Positions 29,243 through 41,000 are shown, counted from the stretch's first letter. The stretch is DNA of 64,000 nt from Psococerastis gibbosa (GCA_963971405.1 OZ020490.1:1984001-2048000); one strand, 5' to 3'. The notes: generated by a model not told the origin, from the sequence alone. Numbers and translations are program-made.

Positions 29243-31236
29243 TAGTGGAGTGCAATTAGACAAAAACCTCGGAATCCAGGGACGGTCCATGAATATTTAT
29301 AAAAATTTTAAAATGTGTTGTTAGTGGTATATAGAAAAAAGTTAAAAAATAAATTTTGCCCGCTCTCAATTTTAACTACAGGGTGTGCCCGCATAACTTC
29401 CTCTTTTTTTAATGCGCGCCATTCGGTCGGTGGATGTCGTAGCGAAGTGTTTATGGTCTCGTTCGAGAGGTGGGACTGTACACTTTTGTCTTAGGCGTGC
29501 ATAGTTCCGATGATCAAAACATTTAGATCGCGTCTCCCAATCTCGATACATTGAGTATTAGTGGAGCGCCGTAAGTAAAAAAAAAGGGGGAAAAGCTTCG
29601 GAATTCAGGGCCAGTCAATGAATATTTATAAAAACTTTGAAAATGTGTTTTTTATAGAATATAGAAATACGTTAAAAGAACCGGTCCGAGTTAACTCGAA
29701 CATGCTTTCCAATTTATAAAGTAGTAGATGAACATAATGGTTCATTGTAAATAAAAATAAAACTCAATTGCATATTCTGGAATGAACAGACCAATATATT
29801 GTAACAGTAGTGACAATGATAGGGCAGGCAATGTATTTTCCATAATTTCTTCAAAAAACAATTTTTTGCCCAGTTTTTTGGAAAACAACCTGTTTGGTTT
29901 TGTTACTCTATTGAACACCTAAAACATATCTGAAGGTAGAAATCAACGATAGAAAGGTTCGACAGAAAAATATTTTTTTTTTTGTCATTTTTCACGATAA
30001 TTGAGTTATTTTTATTTTTTTTACCCCCAGAAGCAAACTATCAAGGGGCACGCGACCCATTTGCACGCATTTTGTTGACATTAATGACGACTAAAATATA
30101 TGTGAATTTAAAACAAATCGTTGGAGCGGTTTTTGGGAAATAATTTTTTTTGACGTTTTTTCCCCAAAATTGAGTTAGCGAAAAAAAAAAGTTATCTCGA
30201 GGTATGATTTCTGCGAACCTACATGCCAAATTTCATCTAAATCGATGGAGTAGTTTGCCCGGAAATCGACGCACACACCGAGCGACAGACATTTCGTAAA
30301 AACCACTTTTTTGGGTTCCTGGGACCTCAAAACGTGTAAATCCGTTGAAAACTCGGAATCGAAAATTTCGACCATCACAAAGCTTTCCTTATTATGCAAC
30401 GTATAAATTGAACAGCAAAAAACAATTTGCCCATTCTCAATTTTTAATTACAGGGTGCAGCAAAACAACTTCCTGTTTTTTAATGCGCGCTATTCGGTCG
30501 GTTTTTGTCGTAACGGAGTGTTAGTGGTCTCGTTCTAGTGGCAGGACTATACTCTTTTGTCGCACATAGTTCCGAAGATCAAAACATTCAGATCACGGCT
30601 CCCAATCTCATTGAGTATACGGATTACCGATGGTTGTCATGACTGTTTCAAGCTTAGCATAATTTCTAACTGCCTCAATGTAAGACAAAAGTGTATAGTC
30701 CTGCCTCTAGAACGAGACCACTAACACTCCGTTACGACAAAACCGACCGAATAGCGCGCATTACAAAACAGGAAGTTATGCTGCCACACCCTGTAGTTAA
30801 AAATTGAGAACGAGCAATTTTTTTTTAACATTTATCTATATACTATTAAAACACATTTTCAAATTTTTTATAAATATTCATTGACTGGCCCTGAATTCCG
30901 AGATATTACCATTTTTTTTTTACTTGCGGCGCTCCACTAATACTCAATGTATCGAGATTGGGAGACGTGATCTAAATGTTTTGATCTTCGGAACTATGTA
31001 CGCCTAAGACAAAAGTGTACAGTCCCACCTCTCGAACGAGACCATAAACACTTCGCTCCGACATCCACCGACCGAATGGCGCGCATTAAAAAAAGAGGAA
31101 GTTATGCGGGCAAAATTTTTTTTAAACTTTTTTCTATATACCACTAACAACACATTTTCAATTTTTTTATAAATATTCATGGACTGTCCCTGGATTCCGA
31201 GGTTTTACCATTTTTTTGTCTGATTGCACTCCACTA
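29243..31236. mobile_element. 2 kb inverted-repeat element, composite
   Basis: The outer ends TAGTGGAGTGCAAT and complement (31223-31236) continue into long inverted arms, including CCTCGGAATCCAGGGAC at the left and its complement at the right, and GCGCGCCATTCGGTCGG near 29420 and 31070. CTAC-like duplications and a TA dinucleotide border it, but the target size is unclear. There is no transposase frame. It lies inside repeat unit R1 copy 1, whose two halves resume on either side. Confidence 0.65.
30451..30793. mobile_element. Inner inverted-repeat element with CAGGGTG ends
   Basis: Begins CAGGGTGCAGCAAAACAACT and ends with the complement of CAGGGTGTGGCAGCATAACT. The arms share AATGCGCGCTATTCGGTCGG over roughly 130 bp. 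A related CAGGGTG end occurs at 29379, so the 2 kb element is a nest of related inverted repeats. Confidence 0.6.
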
Positions 31237-31299
31237 ACCTACATTGCGACGCAATCGCTACAATTTAGACGATATACTCCATTGGTTAAAAGAAATCAT

Positions 31300-32400
31300 C
31301 TAAAAAAGAGGTTAATAGGATCCTCCATTGATTTGTTTGTACGCAAATAATCTTTAAATAAAAATCATCTTACCAATTGCAAATTGGTACATAGGTAGCT
31401 TGTCATTCACGTTCAATTTTTTTTTCTTAAGGGATTATTTAAATTGCGGTAATCTATTGGAAATTTTAATTGAATTACAAGAGTGAGTGAATAAATAGTG
31501 ATGTCCTATTTTGCGGCATTTGGAGGGTGCCTCCTGTGCCAAGCCTTGTCCCTATATTGAGGTCAATCATGAGTTGTGTGGGATGTGTATTTTGGTAGCT
31601 GTCAAGGTCATTGGTGGGACATTTCGTTGTTCGCATAGCTGGAGGATGACACTAATGGCAGTTTTCTGGGGTTCAATGTGAGATATCCTCCCTCTGGCAT
31701 CAGTGTTTATACTCGAGACCCTGACGTATACTCGTAGGCACTTGCACAAATATGCTTTTAATGCAGAAACTCACCACCATCAGATACGGAGTGGGGGTGA
31801 CTTGCACCAGGAGCACTACCGCACAGCCGCCATGGGAAATTCACCCCACCACTTAGGTGCGAGGTTGTATAACCACCTACCCAGCTTCCAACTTTAACAC
31901 CATCCCAATTTAGGAAGGGCGTGATTAGGCTTCTTAGTGTGAACCGCCCTTACTCCGTGCCTGAATTTTTTGACCACAACTACAACAGTTGAGTTTATAT
32001 CTTATGTACCGTATTATATGTTTCTGTGTTTGTTTGACGTAATAGAGTTGTAACGACGCCGAGAATACCATTGTACTTTTAAAATGGCCAAAAAAAAGCT
32101 CCCCAAGCAAATGTACTGTATAAACGATTGCACTGTTGCAAAGTATACTTGTCTTGTCCTAAGCAACAACAAAAACATAATATTTTATCAAAACTTGTTA
32201 TAACTAGAATCAGTAAAACCAAATAATCGTTAAAAAATTAACTTTGTCTAACAAGCCCACTAGCGTTGGTATAAAACCCTGAGCGCTTTCGGCAAGAGCT
32301 GCCATCTACTGCCTTTGCCTCTTTGGCCTATGTACATTGCGTCACAATCGTTACAATTTAGACGATAAACTCCATTGCCAAAAATAAATTATCTACATTA
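31300..32400 (+). repeat. Repeat unit R1, copy 2, with a LINE-2 fragment inserted
   Basis: Second head-to-tail copy of the R1 unit. It is split by a LINE fragment at 31682-32093; copy 1 shows the unoccupied site (TTCAATGTGAGCTTCCCAAG near 28977). It ends with the GIY-YIG-related stretch at about 32326-32375. Confidence 0.6.
31682..32093 (+). pseudogene. LINE-2 family 3' fragment, inserted in R1
   Basis: Encodes the C-terminal end of LINE-2, from DILPLASVFILETLTYTRRH through HHLGARLYNHLPSFQL, then the 3' UTR that also occurs at 12685-12908, ending AAAATGGCC plus an A run. Only the last ~410 bp of the element were inserted, as usual for LINE 5' truncation. No clear target duplication was seen. 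Confidence 0.8.
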
Positions 32401-33086
32401 GTCAACCATAAAAAATTGTCTTTTAGCCTCCGCGTCCCGGACTCCCACGTCACGTTATAAATAAATACATATTTCTGTTAAATTATACAATCAAGCAATC
32501 GACAAGAAAGAATTAAGTAAAATCGTCAAAATTAGGTATAGTTCTGTCATTGTCCTAGTGCCTCAGTGACAGTATAGAAAGCTTTCTCCAAGAGATGGTC
32601 TCCAAGCTATTTAGGGAAGTTAGTTGTGTGCCGTATGCACACAATGCACGCACCAACCAAGGACACACAACCCCCGTTCATAAGGGGCAGCTCAGGTATC
32701 TGCACATCGGACTTCACCACTCGCGACCCCTCTAGAACAATCCTCTGTACTTAGCTTATGGACATGGAAGTCTCCATCCTGTTCTAGCGAAGAAATGATA
32801 TTTCCAGTAATTTCCAGTTGCTTCCAGATTTTTCTACGGGCTTTTATAAACGCTGAGAGAGGGTCTACAGTCAGGGTCAGTGTAATTCGGTCAATATTAA
32901 CGTTAGTTTCTCGTAGTAATCTAGTGTTGTGTTGGATAAATACATTCTCGTCTCGATATTATTATTTCGCGTGTTGTTTATCAGCCCGTGCTTCAGAATA
33001 TTATTAGTGTAGTGTAACCCATCCGCTACAGTAGCATTTCTCCCCGCTCTCAGTTCAATCGGAAGACAGGGTTCACACAGAACCAC
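32401..33086. other. No gene recognised
   Basis: No coding signal. The stretch from about 32624 starts TGTGTGCC and could be part of an LTR, but no partner was seen. Confidence 0.3.
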
Positions 33087-33474
33087 ACAATATTAATTGT
33101 AAGCATGTATCGTTCTCGTCTCACAGCTCATATTGTAACCACTGCGTGTTAAATTACTCTAACTTGAGTCGAAGCACTGCAATACAAACCAATTCAAGTC
33201 TACACTGCCTATTCAATTGCATCGTCCTTCGACAAGCCACATTGGTGACCCTCGACAACGGAACAAGCAGCCTTCCAGATTCCAGTTCCAGCTCCAGTTC
33301 CAGCCAGTTCCAGCTTCCAGCCAGTTCCAGTTCCAGCCAGTTCCAGCTTCCAGCTTCCAGCTTCCAGCCCGTTCCGGTTCCAGTTCCAGCCTCCAGAACG
33401 TCTCATCCGGCCATAGGCGGTGGAAACCACCCCGGAGCAGCTACATTCACCGCAGACCACAGCCACAACCATTG

Positions 33475-33570
33475 CAGCTACAACCGCTACAGCTACAACC
33501 GCTACAGCTACAACCGCTACAGCTACGACCGCTACAGCTACAACCGCTACAGCTACAACTGCTACAGCCA
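33475..33570 (+). repeat. 15 bp tandem repeat in the gag leader
   Basis: About six copies of TACAGCTACAACCGC with few changes, preceded by a CCAGTTCCAG-rich tract at 33270-33395. It lies at the 5' end of the gypsy interior. Confidence 0.85.
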
Positions 33571-36500
33571 CAACACCGACACCCACGGCTACAACCAAGA
33601 TGACAGGCCCTGCTAGTACGATGGCAGTCTCGGTCAAGCTTCCACCCTTCTGGACACAGTCGGCCAACCTGTCACCGGCACTGTGGTTCACTCAAGCGGA
33701 GGCTCAGTTCGCACTTGCTGGGGTCACAATGGCCTACACGCGGCTCTACAGGCACAGTTCGCCGACAGATACGGACAACGTGCCACACAGCCACGGTTCC
33801 AGCGCCAGTTCCGTTCACCAGCGCCTAAACAAGACCCAACTTGGTGTTTTTACCACCAAACCTATGGGAGGAAGGCCAGAAAGTGCCAGAAGCCATGCAG
33901 ATTTCCGAAAAACGACGATCGCAGCCAGTAAAGGCAGGGCCTGCCTGCGCCACTACACACCTGCTTAAAACCTCACATCGCCTTCTTATCACGGACCCTT
34001 GCACCAAGATACGTTATCTCATTGACACAGGGTCCGACATCTGCGTTTTTCCACGTGCCCGTCTCAACCTACCCCTCCGTCGTACTCAACTCGAGCTGAC
34101 TGCCGCCAATGGCACAATCATCAATACGTACGGAACAACAGCTCAACAACTGGACCTGGGATTACGACGCAGTTTCCGTTGGGATTTCATCATTGCCGAT
34201 GTCACGCAACCCATCATCGGTGCAGAGTTTCTCGCAGCCTCTAATTTGCTGGTGGATCTCCAGAACTCAAAGCTGAACGACGGGACAACGCATCGCAAGG
34301 CGAACCTGTGTCAAAGCCCCTCCAAGCAACCTAGCGTTTCTACCTTAACAATACCGCACAGTACCCCGGCCAGTCTAAAAGTAATAATTGAGGAGTTTAG
34401 CGACCTCACGCGGCCGAGACAACCCACAGACCAGGTCAAACACTCCACGGTCCACTACATTAGAACGACAGATGGACCTCCCGTCTCCGCTCGCCCACGC
34501 CGGTTGGCCCCGGACAAGTTTATTATCGCCAAAAAGGAGTTCAACGACATGATCCAGACCGGCGTATGTCGTCCGTCCGACAGCCCATGGGCCTCACCAT
34601 TACACCTAGTATCTAAAAGCGACCATTCATGGCGCCCATGCGGGGACTACAGACGGCTCAATGCTCGAACAATTCCTGACGCGTACCCAGTCCGCCACAT
34701 CGCAGATTTCAGTGCAGAATTGCGAGGAAAAACCGTATTCAGCAAAATAGACCTGGTCAAAGCATTCACCCAGATACCAGTTTCCAATGGTGACATTCCA
34801 AAGACAGCAATAAATACTCCGTTCGGCCTTTTCGAATTCCCATTCATGACATTCGGTCTTCGCAATGCTGCTCAAACCTTCCAACGCTTCATGGATAACA
34901 TCCTACGTGACCTCCCGTGGGCATATTCATACATCGACGACGTACTGGTTGCATCGAGTGATAAGCAGGAGCACGAATCACACCTACGTCAACTCTTCCA
35001 ACGATTCCGAGAATATGGCCTGGTCATTAATCCTAGCAAGTGTACCCTCGGCGTTGGGTCAATCAGCTTTCTTGGTTACCTCGTGTCAGCAGAAGGCACA
35101 CAAGCCCTACCAGACAGGGTAAAGGCACTCACTGAATACCCTCTTCCAAAGACATTCAAAGATCTACGCCGTTTCCTTGGCATGATTAACTACTACCACC
35201 GGTTCCTACCAAATGCAGCCAACGAACAAGCACCACTCAACACGTTGTTATCTGGAGACAAGGTAAAAGGGAACGCTACGATACCATGGACAACAAAGCT
35301 TACCGAAGCTTTCAGCTCATGCAAACACAGTCTGGCACGCATCACCCTACTTGCGCATCCAGATCATACGGCTCCGATTGCACTAGTCACAGATGCATCA
35401 GACACCAGTATCGGAGCTACAGTCCAACAACGGATCAACGATCATTGGCAGCCATTGGCATTCTTCTCGCAGAAACTTAAAGAAAACCAACGAACATGGT
35501 CCGCCTACGATCGCGAATTGCTTGCGGTACACGACGCCATTCGTCATTTCCGATACTTGCTAGAAGCGCGCGCTTTTGTCGTATATACCGATCACAAACC
35601 GTTGACGCACGCTTTTCAGAATCCAAAAACAAGTTGCTCACCTCGCCAAATGGAATTCGTTTCTCAATTCACCACGGACATCCAATACATCGCTGGGCAG
35701 GACAACTTGGCCGCTGATGCATTCTCAAGAATCGAAGTAATCTCTACTCCCGTATCTCCTGAGCAACTTTCTTCTGCTCAGAAAGACGACAGAGAACTCA
35801 AAGAGCTTCGGTCCAGTAGAAAGACGTCCCTCATCCTCGTTGATGTTCCCATTCCGGGCTCTGATTCAGTTCTTACATGCGATTCTAGTCAAGACATACA
35901 ACGCCCATTTGTGCCCAAACCATTACGTCGACAACTTTTCGAGCACCTACACAGCCTACATCACCCAGGAATAGCAGCGTCTGCCAACCTGGTTGCCCAA
36001 CGCTACATATGGCCTTCTATCCGTAAGGATTGCCGCGCCTGGGCTCGTCTGTGTGTCAACTGTCAATTGTCCAAGATACATCGACACACCCTCACTGCGA
36101 TTGGAACCTTTACTTAGCCTGACCGACGGTTTCAGCACATACACCTCGACATTGTAGGCCCATTACCACCGTCGGAAGGCTACACGTATTTGCTAACACT
36201 CGTTGACCGTTTCACGCGATGGCCGGAAGCCGCTCCTATGGTGAACATCACCGCCGAAAACGTCGCCAGAACCCTCATTTCCTGCTGGATCAGCCGGTTT
36301 GGGTGCCCGGAGACAATTACTACAGATCGCGGCCGACAGTTTGAGAGCCATTTGTTTGCTGACCTGGCCCGATTATGCGGATTTCACCATGCACGCACTA
36401 CCAGTTACCACCCTGCATCCAACGGCATGGTAGAGCGTATGCACCGCTCACTCAAAGCCTCTATTATGTGTCATGCCAATGACAAATGGACGGAAGCCCT

Positions 36501-37106
36501 TCCGCTAGTTTTACTGGGCATGCGCGCCACTCTTAAGAAAGATCTTCAAGCTTCTCCAGCAGATCTGGTCTATGGTGAACCATTAAAACTACCAGGACAG
36601 ATGCTGACAACTCCTCCTTCAAATCAGAGTCCGGCGGACACTCTCATCTCACTTCGAAGGAAATTCGACTCACTACGCCCCACTCGCGTCAAGAGACACG
36701 GGGCTCATCAAACATTCATCCCACAAGACCTTGCCAAGGCCACGCACGTTTTCGTGAGACAAGACCACGTCCGTGCTTCCCTCGAACGTCCTTATGCGGG
36801 ACCATTCCCTGTGTTAAGTCGCACCGACAAAACAGTTACAATTTCAAGCCGCGGTCGTGCGGTTACTGTGTCAAAGGACAGGGTCAAGCCGGCCTACATT
36901 AATGCCAGTACAGACGAACCGTCTCACCAGTCTACGATCAACCCCCCGCATCAGCATCCTGCTCAAGATAAACCTCAGGAGAAGGTCTCCTCACCACTTC
37001 CTGCCACTGACGTCGTGCCGACACCACCGACTCGCACCACTCGCTCAGGTCGTCACGTCCACGTTCCACGACATTTCTCCGACTTCCAGTCTTAGGAGGG
37101 GGGTAA

Positions 37107-37493
37107 TGTGGGGACCACTTAGTCCCACATGTGTAATAACCAGTCTGCTTCCAGCTTCACCTTTTTCCCGGTAGATGGCGCTGTTCACATTCAGATAATT
37201 CAATATTCCTCAATCTTCCTTTTATGTATTTATTTCTCTTATTCAATAATATCTTTAATCTACCCTCTGTGTCTCATCAGCTCCTTTAGCTGTGGACACA
37301 GAGTTGGTTTTTCTATATGGAAGCAGGCTGGATCAAATTCAATATTAATTGTAAGCATGTATCGTTCTCGTCTCACAGCTCATATTGTAACCACTGTGTG
37401 TTAAATTACTCTAACTTGAGTCGAAGCACTGCAATACAAACCAATTCAAGTCTACACTGCCTATTCAATTGCATCGTCCTTCGACAAGCCACA
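37107..37493 (+). repeat. gypsy (CsRn1-like) 3' LTR
   Basis: Starts TGTGGGGACCACTTAGTCCC just after a purine tract and ends CGACAAGCCACA. Its last ~155 bp match the left repeat at 33087-33241. Confidence 0.85.
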
Positions 37494-37545
37494 AGCCTAA
37501 TTAATTTGTGACATGACTAGGCATGGGGAACGGTGAAACCGGTTA

Positions 37546-37720
37546 GGCGGCTATTCCACCGACGTCGTTTTTCATTGTGCATGAGCATGACGTGGTAGCA
37601 GACATCAGTAATAAGTCTCTGCCATATTTTAAGGAGACTATAATGTAGATGTAGAGACTTATTAATGATGTCTGCTACTACGTCACAATGATCAAAAACG
37701 ACGTCGGTGGAATAGCCGCC
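37546..37720. mobile_element. Foldback MITE, 175 bp
   Basis: Almost entirely palindromic: GGCGGCTATTCCACCGACGT at the left and its complement at the right, continuing through GACGTGGTAGCAGACATCA and AGTCTCT. It is flanked by TTA on the left and TAA on the right. It is closely related to 45172-45377. Confidence 0.8.
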
Positions 37721-37937
37721 TAAGAAATAGTGGGGACTGGGGAGCCCCTTTAGCTATTCAAAAAAGCCAAGGTTGGTCGCCTCCGAGGGTCCGAGCTCTC
37801 GGAGAGTTAGTGCGTGCTTTTACGTGAACCTGTGTAGTGACCGCGTCGTAGTTCTAATTCTTAGAACAACCTTATGCGGTAAAGTTGTGTCGTCACCTTT
37901 GTGTTGTCGGATTGGTGACGAAACGATTCCCCAGCTA

Positions 37938-38233
37938 CCACAAAGTCAGACTCCAGCGGACTACTCTTTATTTACTCGACTGAAAAGGGAGCTCAAAGGA
38001 CGTCATCTGAGCACCCTGGAGAACGTCCAAGCTACTTCGACGACCTTACTGAACAGTATTCCGGCAGAGGAGTTCCAGGCAGATTATACAGAATGGGAAT
38101 CGCGTTCGCAAAAGTATATTGAAGCAGAAGGGTCTTATTTTTAAGAATATCAAGTTATAATACTAGTAGCCTAGTATGTTCAATAAATTTTGTAAAAAAA
38201 AAATCAGGCTCATTACTTTCCGGACAGACCCTG
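37938..38233 (+). pseudogene. mariner-type transposase C-terminal fragment plus 3' end
   Basis: The reading frame ending at 38144 has ADYSLFTRLKRELKGRH and IPAEEFQADYTEWESRSQKY, the last ~65 residues of a mariner-family transposase with the third catalytic Asp in PADYSLF. It is followed by a 3' UTR and a mariner-like end, ACTTTCCGGACAGACCCTGTA, stopping at 38233. The N-terminal part and left end are missing or unrecognisable. It belongs to a different subfamily from the 323-1635 copy. Confidence 0.75.
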
Positions 38234-38569
38234 TATTAATGTATCTGATAGACATTGATCTGAATGAGAAGATAGGTACTGAAATGTAAACTTACCAGGA
38301 GACGATGTGACGTCGGCCGATTCATCAAGCCCGTACCACACTCCAAGGTCTAAAAAAAACAAAAAACAAAACTGTTGAATTCCACAACATACGGTAATAC
38401 CTTATGTGGTCTAGGATACAGTCATAGCCTACATCCCTAACTAAAGTCAGTTCCTGGCATCAAGGACACCAGGGTTGAATTAAGCTGTGGGGTATTCCTA
38501 TGACTTTCACTCGTAAGAGTAGGGCATTCAAAAGCCTTCGGATCACATATTCTTCCTCAATAGCGAATC

Positions 38570-38765
38570 GAACACCCGCCGTTTCTTGCACATAACTATT
38601 CTAATAAACAAAAAATAACAAAAACTTAGAGTTTTAGAAAAACTTTTTATAACAACCCGAATTAGTAAAACCCAAATAATCGTTAAGAAATTAACTTTGT
38701 CTAAGAAACCCACTTGTGTTAGTATAAAACCCTGAGCGCTTTCGGCAAGAACTGCCATCTACAGA
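38570..38765 (+). repeat. R1-related block next to the Penelope-like element
   Basis: AGTAAAACCCAAATAATCGT through GCCATCTAC matches R1 copies near 29112-29210 and 32210-32313. It lies in the same order relative to the Penelope GIY-YIG part as in R1, but with ~430 bp more between them. That supports R1 being a deleted form of this element. Confidence 0.55.
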
Positions 38766-39036
38766 GGGAAACCCACTAGCACAGTTACACCTTATCTGCG
38801 ATTTGAGACTTGCTCAACTCGAGGAGAAGATGCAAATGTGACTAGAGAGAGGAAACCTTGGTTTATATAGGACTGGGAGCGGGTGGAGGAGGGGGTGGGA
38901 GGGGGCGTGGCTGGTTACCTATTCCTAACCTACTAGCTAGGTCTATTAGAGGGGATGATTGTGTGAATGTTATGTCGTTTGTTAATTTTTCCTTATTGTG
39001 TAAAGCTCTTTTGATTTCAACATTTTCAAAAAAATT

Positions 39037-40016
39037 TCAAGTGTAACTTTTCTTTATTTTGTGTAGGGCTGTCCAATTGTTAGGATCGAATGTGTGATTT
39101 TCCGAGTTAAGGTGTTTCGCGAATGTGCTGTTGGTGTTGGTGTCTCCTATACCTGTTATATGTTCTCTGACCCTAGTTTTAAAGCTTCTGCCTGTTTGGC
39201 CTATGTAAATTGCGTTACAATCGTTACAATTTAGACGATAAACTCCATTGCCTTTTTCCTTTTCTGGTTTGGTTTTGCAGTTCATGAGTTTATTGGCCAA
39301 ATTGTTGCGGTTGTACGGGGCTGGTGTTTTGTCTGTTGTAGAAGAAATGAGGTTACTTATTTTTTCTGTGATTTTTTCTATGTATTGTATCCTGAAATAT
39401 GATTTATTGGTTACCGGGTTTAAGCTCTCTGGGGGGTAAATTAGTTTGAGGTTGTGTTTGATTTTGTGATGTCGTAGGATTCTGTCTATTAGGTTGAGAT
39501 TGAAATTGTTATTTTGGGCAATTTGTTTTATTGTATTTAATTCATTATTATAGTTGGTTTCATTCATAGGGATGTTAAGGAGTCGAAAAATCATACTATG
39601 GAATGCTGCGTGTTTGTGCTGGAATGGGTGAGAAGAATCAACAGGGATTATATTATCGCTATGGGTTTCTTTACGAAATATCTTGAAGTCTAGGGTACTA
39701 TTATTTTTGGTGATGGTGAGGTCTAAGAAGTTCAGGGAGTTGTTTTCTTCTACTTCCATGGTAAATTGGATTTTTGGGTGAATTGTGTTGATAAAACTTA
39801 AGAAATTGTCTAGTTGTCTGTTACTTCCTGTCCAAATGCAGAAGATATCATCCACATACCCTGTCCAGAAAGATATACATTTAACTAGGGGATTTTTATT
39901 GAGTAGAAGTTTGTGTTCGAAGTTATCCATAAAAATTTCAGCAAGAAGGGGAGAAAGGGAAGAACCCATAGGTAGGCCTATTTTTTGTTGGTAGTAGTCG
40001 GATTCGAAACGGAAAT
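39037..40016 (-). CDS. Penelope-like element: reverse transcriptase C-part with GIY-YIG endonuclease
   Basis: Open for about 325 residues on the minus strand. It starts inside the reverse transcriptase (KIGLPMGSSLSPLLAEIFMD, catalytic YVDDIF), passes through the linker ENNSLNFLDLTITK and HAAFHSMIFRL, and ends in a GIY-YIG nuclease domain with GVYRLNCNDCNAIYIGQTGR and the conserved TRVREH. This is the order seen in Penelope-like elements, where the GIY-YIG nuclease cuts the target for reverse transcription. The N-terminal half of the protein is missing, so this is a 5'-truncated copy. The 3' part looks well preserved. Confidence 0.85.
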
Positions 40017-40197
40017 AGAAATTTTTATGGATAACTTCGAACACAAACTTCTACTCAATAAAAATCCCCTAGTTAAATGTATATCTTTCTGGACAAGGTA
40101 TGTGGATGATATCTTCTGCATTTGGACAGGAAGTAACAGACAACTAGACAAGTTTTATCAACACAATTCACCCAAAAATCCAATTTACCATGGAAGT
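40017..40197 (+). pseudogene. Inverted partial duplication of the Penelope-like element
   Basis: Plus-strand sequence encoding EIFMDNFEHKLLLNKNPLVK and FWTRYVDDIF repeats, in inverse orientation, the reverse transcriptase part at about 39746-39935. It abuts the truncated 5' end of the minus-strand copy. Inverted 5' junctions of this kind are known for Penelope-like insertions. Confidence 0.85.
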
Positions 40198-41000
40198 TTA
40201 ATCTATTATCAATAGCGGTGCCAAGATATCTAAACGACTCCACATCTAATCTTTCCCCCATTCATTCGGACATTGAGATCATAATCACAGCCTTTCTTGG
40301 AGATCAATATTGCTTTCGATTTCTTGACATTGAGGCATAGTTTATTAGCTGCCAGCCAGTACGCCAACCGAATCAGCTCTTCATTTAAGATTTTCTCCAA
40401 TTCCCCAACGTCTTTGCCCACAACATAGATCAAGGTATCATCCTTTGAAGAGGTGAACGTAGCACCGCTTAAGGTATTCCGGTAGGACGTTTATGAACAA
40501 GATGAGGAGTAATGGACAAAGGCATCTACCTTGAACTACACCTACAGTATATCGCAACTGAGATCTTCAGAGAGTTCACCCCTGACTTTTACATTTTGAA
40601 CTCGGTCTTGCAGGTAATTCGTCAGCCATTTATGAATTTCACCTCTGATTCCCATCTTCCACATTTTCTCGAGTAATAATAATTTACGGTCAATTGTTTC
40701 AAATGCTGTCTTTAGGTCTATGAAAACAGCAACAACGAAGTCACCCACCGCAGTAGCTCGTTTCCACTTCTCAACAATCAGTTGAACAGCAGATTCAGTG
40801 GACTGTTCCTGTCGAAACCCAGACTGATGACAACTAAGTAGGTTCTTCTCTGCGATAAAGTCAGTTATGTGTCGATGAACCACTTTCTCAATCACTTTTT
40901 CCATGGCAGAAAGAACATTAATAGGTCTCATATCAGATACGTTGACCGACCGCCTTAACTTTGGGTATTGGAGTTACGACTGATTTTTTAACTGCTTGCG
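40198..41000 (-). pseudogene. LINE reverse-transcriptase fragment (LINE-4), decayed
   Basis: Minus-strand pieces in shifting frames. 40931 to 40542 has INVLSAMEKVIEKVVH, SGFRQEQSTESAVQL and VFIDLKTAFETID. Downstream pieces have LIYVVGKDVGELEKILNEEL and ERLDVESFRYLGTAID. The catalytic Y/FADD box is degraded (FKDDTLIYV). It is a piece of a non-LTR reverse transcriptase distinct from LINE-1 to LINE-3. Confidence 0.75.

Larger units (their letters stand above)
28480..31300 (+). repeat. ~0.8 kb repeat unit R1, copy 1, with a 2 kb insertion
   Basis: 28480-29240 and 31237-31300 together match 31300-32400 head to tail, e.g. GGAGGGTGCC, AGCCTTGTCCCTAT, GGAGGATGACACTAATGGCAG and TAAAACCCAAATAA. The end of the unit (about 31246-31292) resembles the reverse strand of the GIY-YIG coding part of the Penelope-like element at 39190-39256. 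Its 3' part also resembles 38620-38765 next to that element. The unit is therefore probably a deletion derivative of it. Confidence 0.6.
33087..37493 (+). mobile_element. Ty3/gypsy element, CsRn1/Kabuki-like clade, broken fossil
   Basis: The left repeat (33087-33241, incomplete) matches the end of the 387 bp right LTR (37107-37493). A primer-binding site TTGGTGACCCTCGAC follows, close to the complement of tRNA-Trp. The interior has a gag part with a CHCC-type zinc motif (CFYHQTYGRKARKCQKPC), typical of the CsRn1 clade, and a pol part at about 33.9-37.1 kb. The pol part holds a protease (IDTGSDICV), reverse transcriptase (YIDDVLVA), RNase H (VTDASDTSIGA) and an integrase with zinc domain and a PASNGMVE core motif. 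The copy is broken, with a small number of breaks in its coding region. It appears moderately old. Confidence 0.85.

Noticed and set aside
32624-33087. Possible solo LTR (TGTGTGCC... to ...ACCACACA)
   Set aside because: Only a TG start and CA end were seen; no second copy, target duplication or primer site supports it.
33209-33691. Minus-strand frame rich in VAVAVVAV, and plus-strand frames rich in SYNRY or TATATT
   Set aside because: All are readings of the 15 bp tandem repeat and neighbouring low-complexity text in the gypsy leader.
38875-38912. G-rich tract that might form a quadruplex
   Set aside because: Runs of G are irregular and nothing in the context gives it a role.
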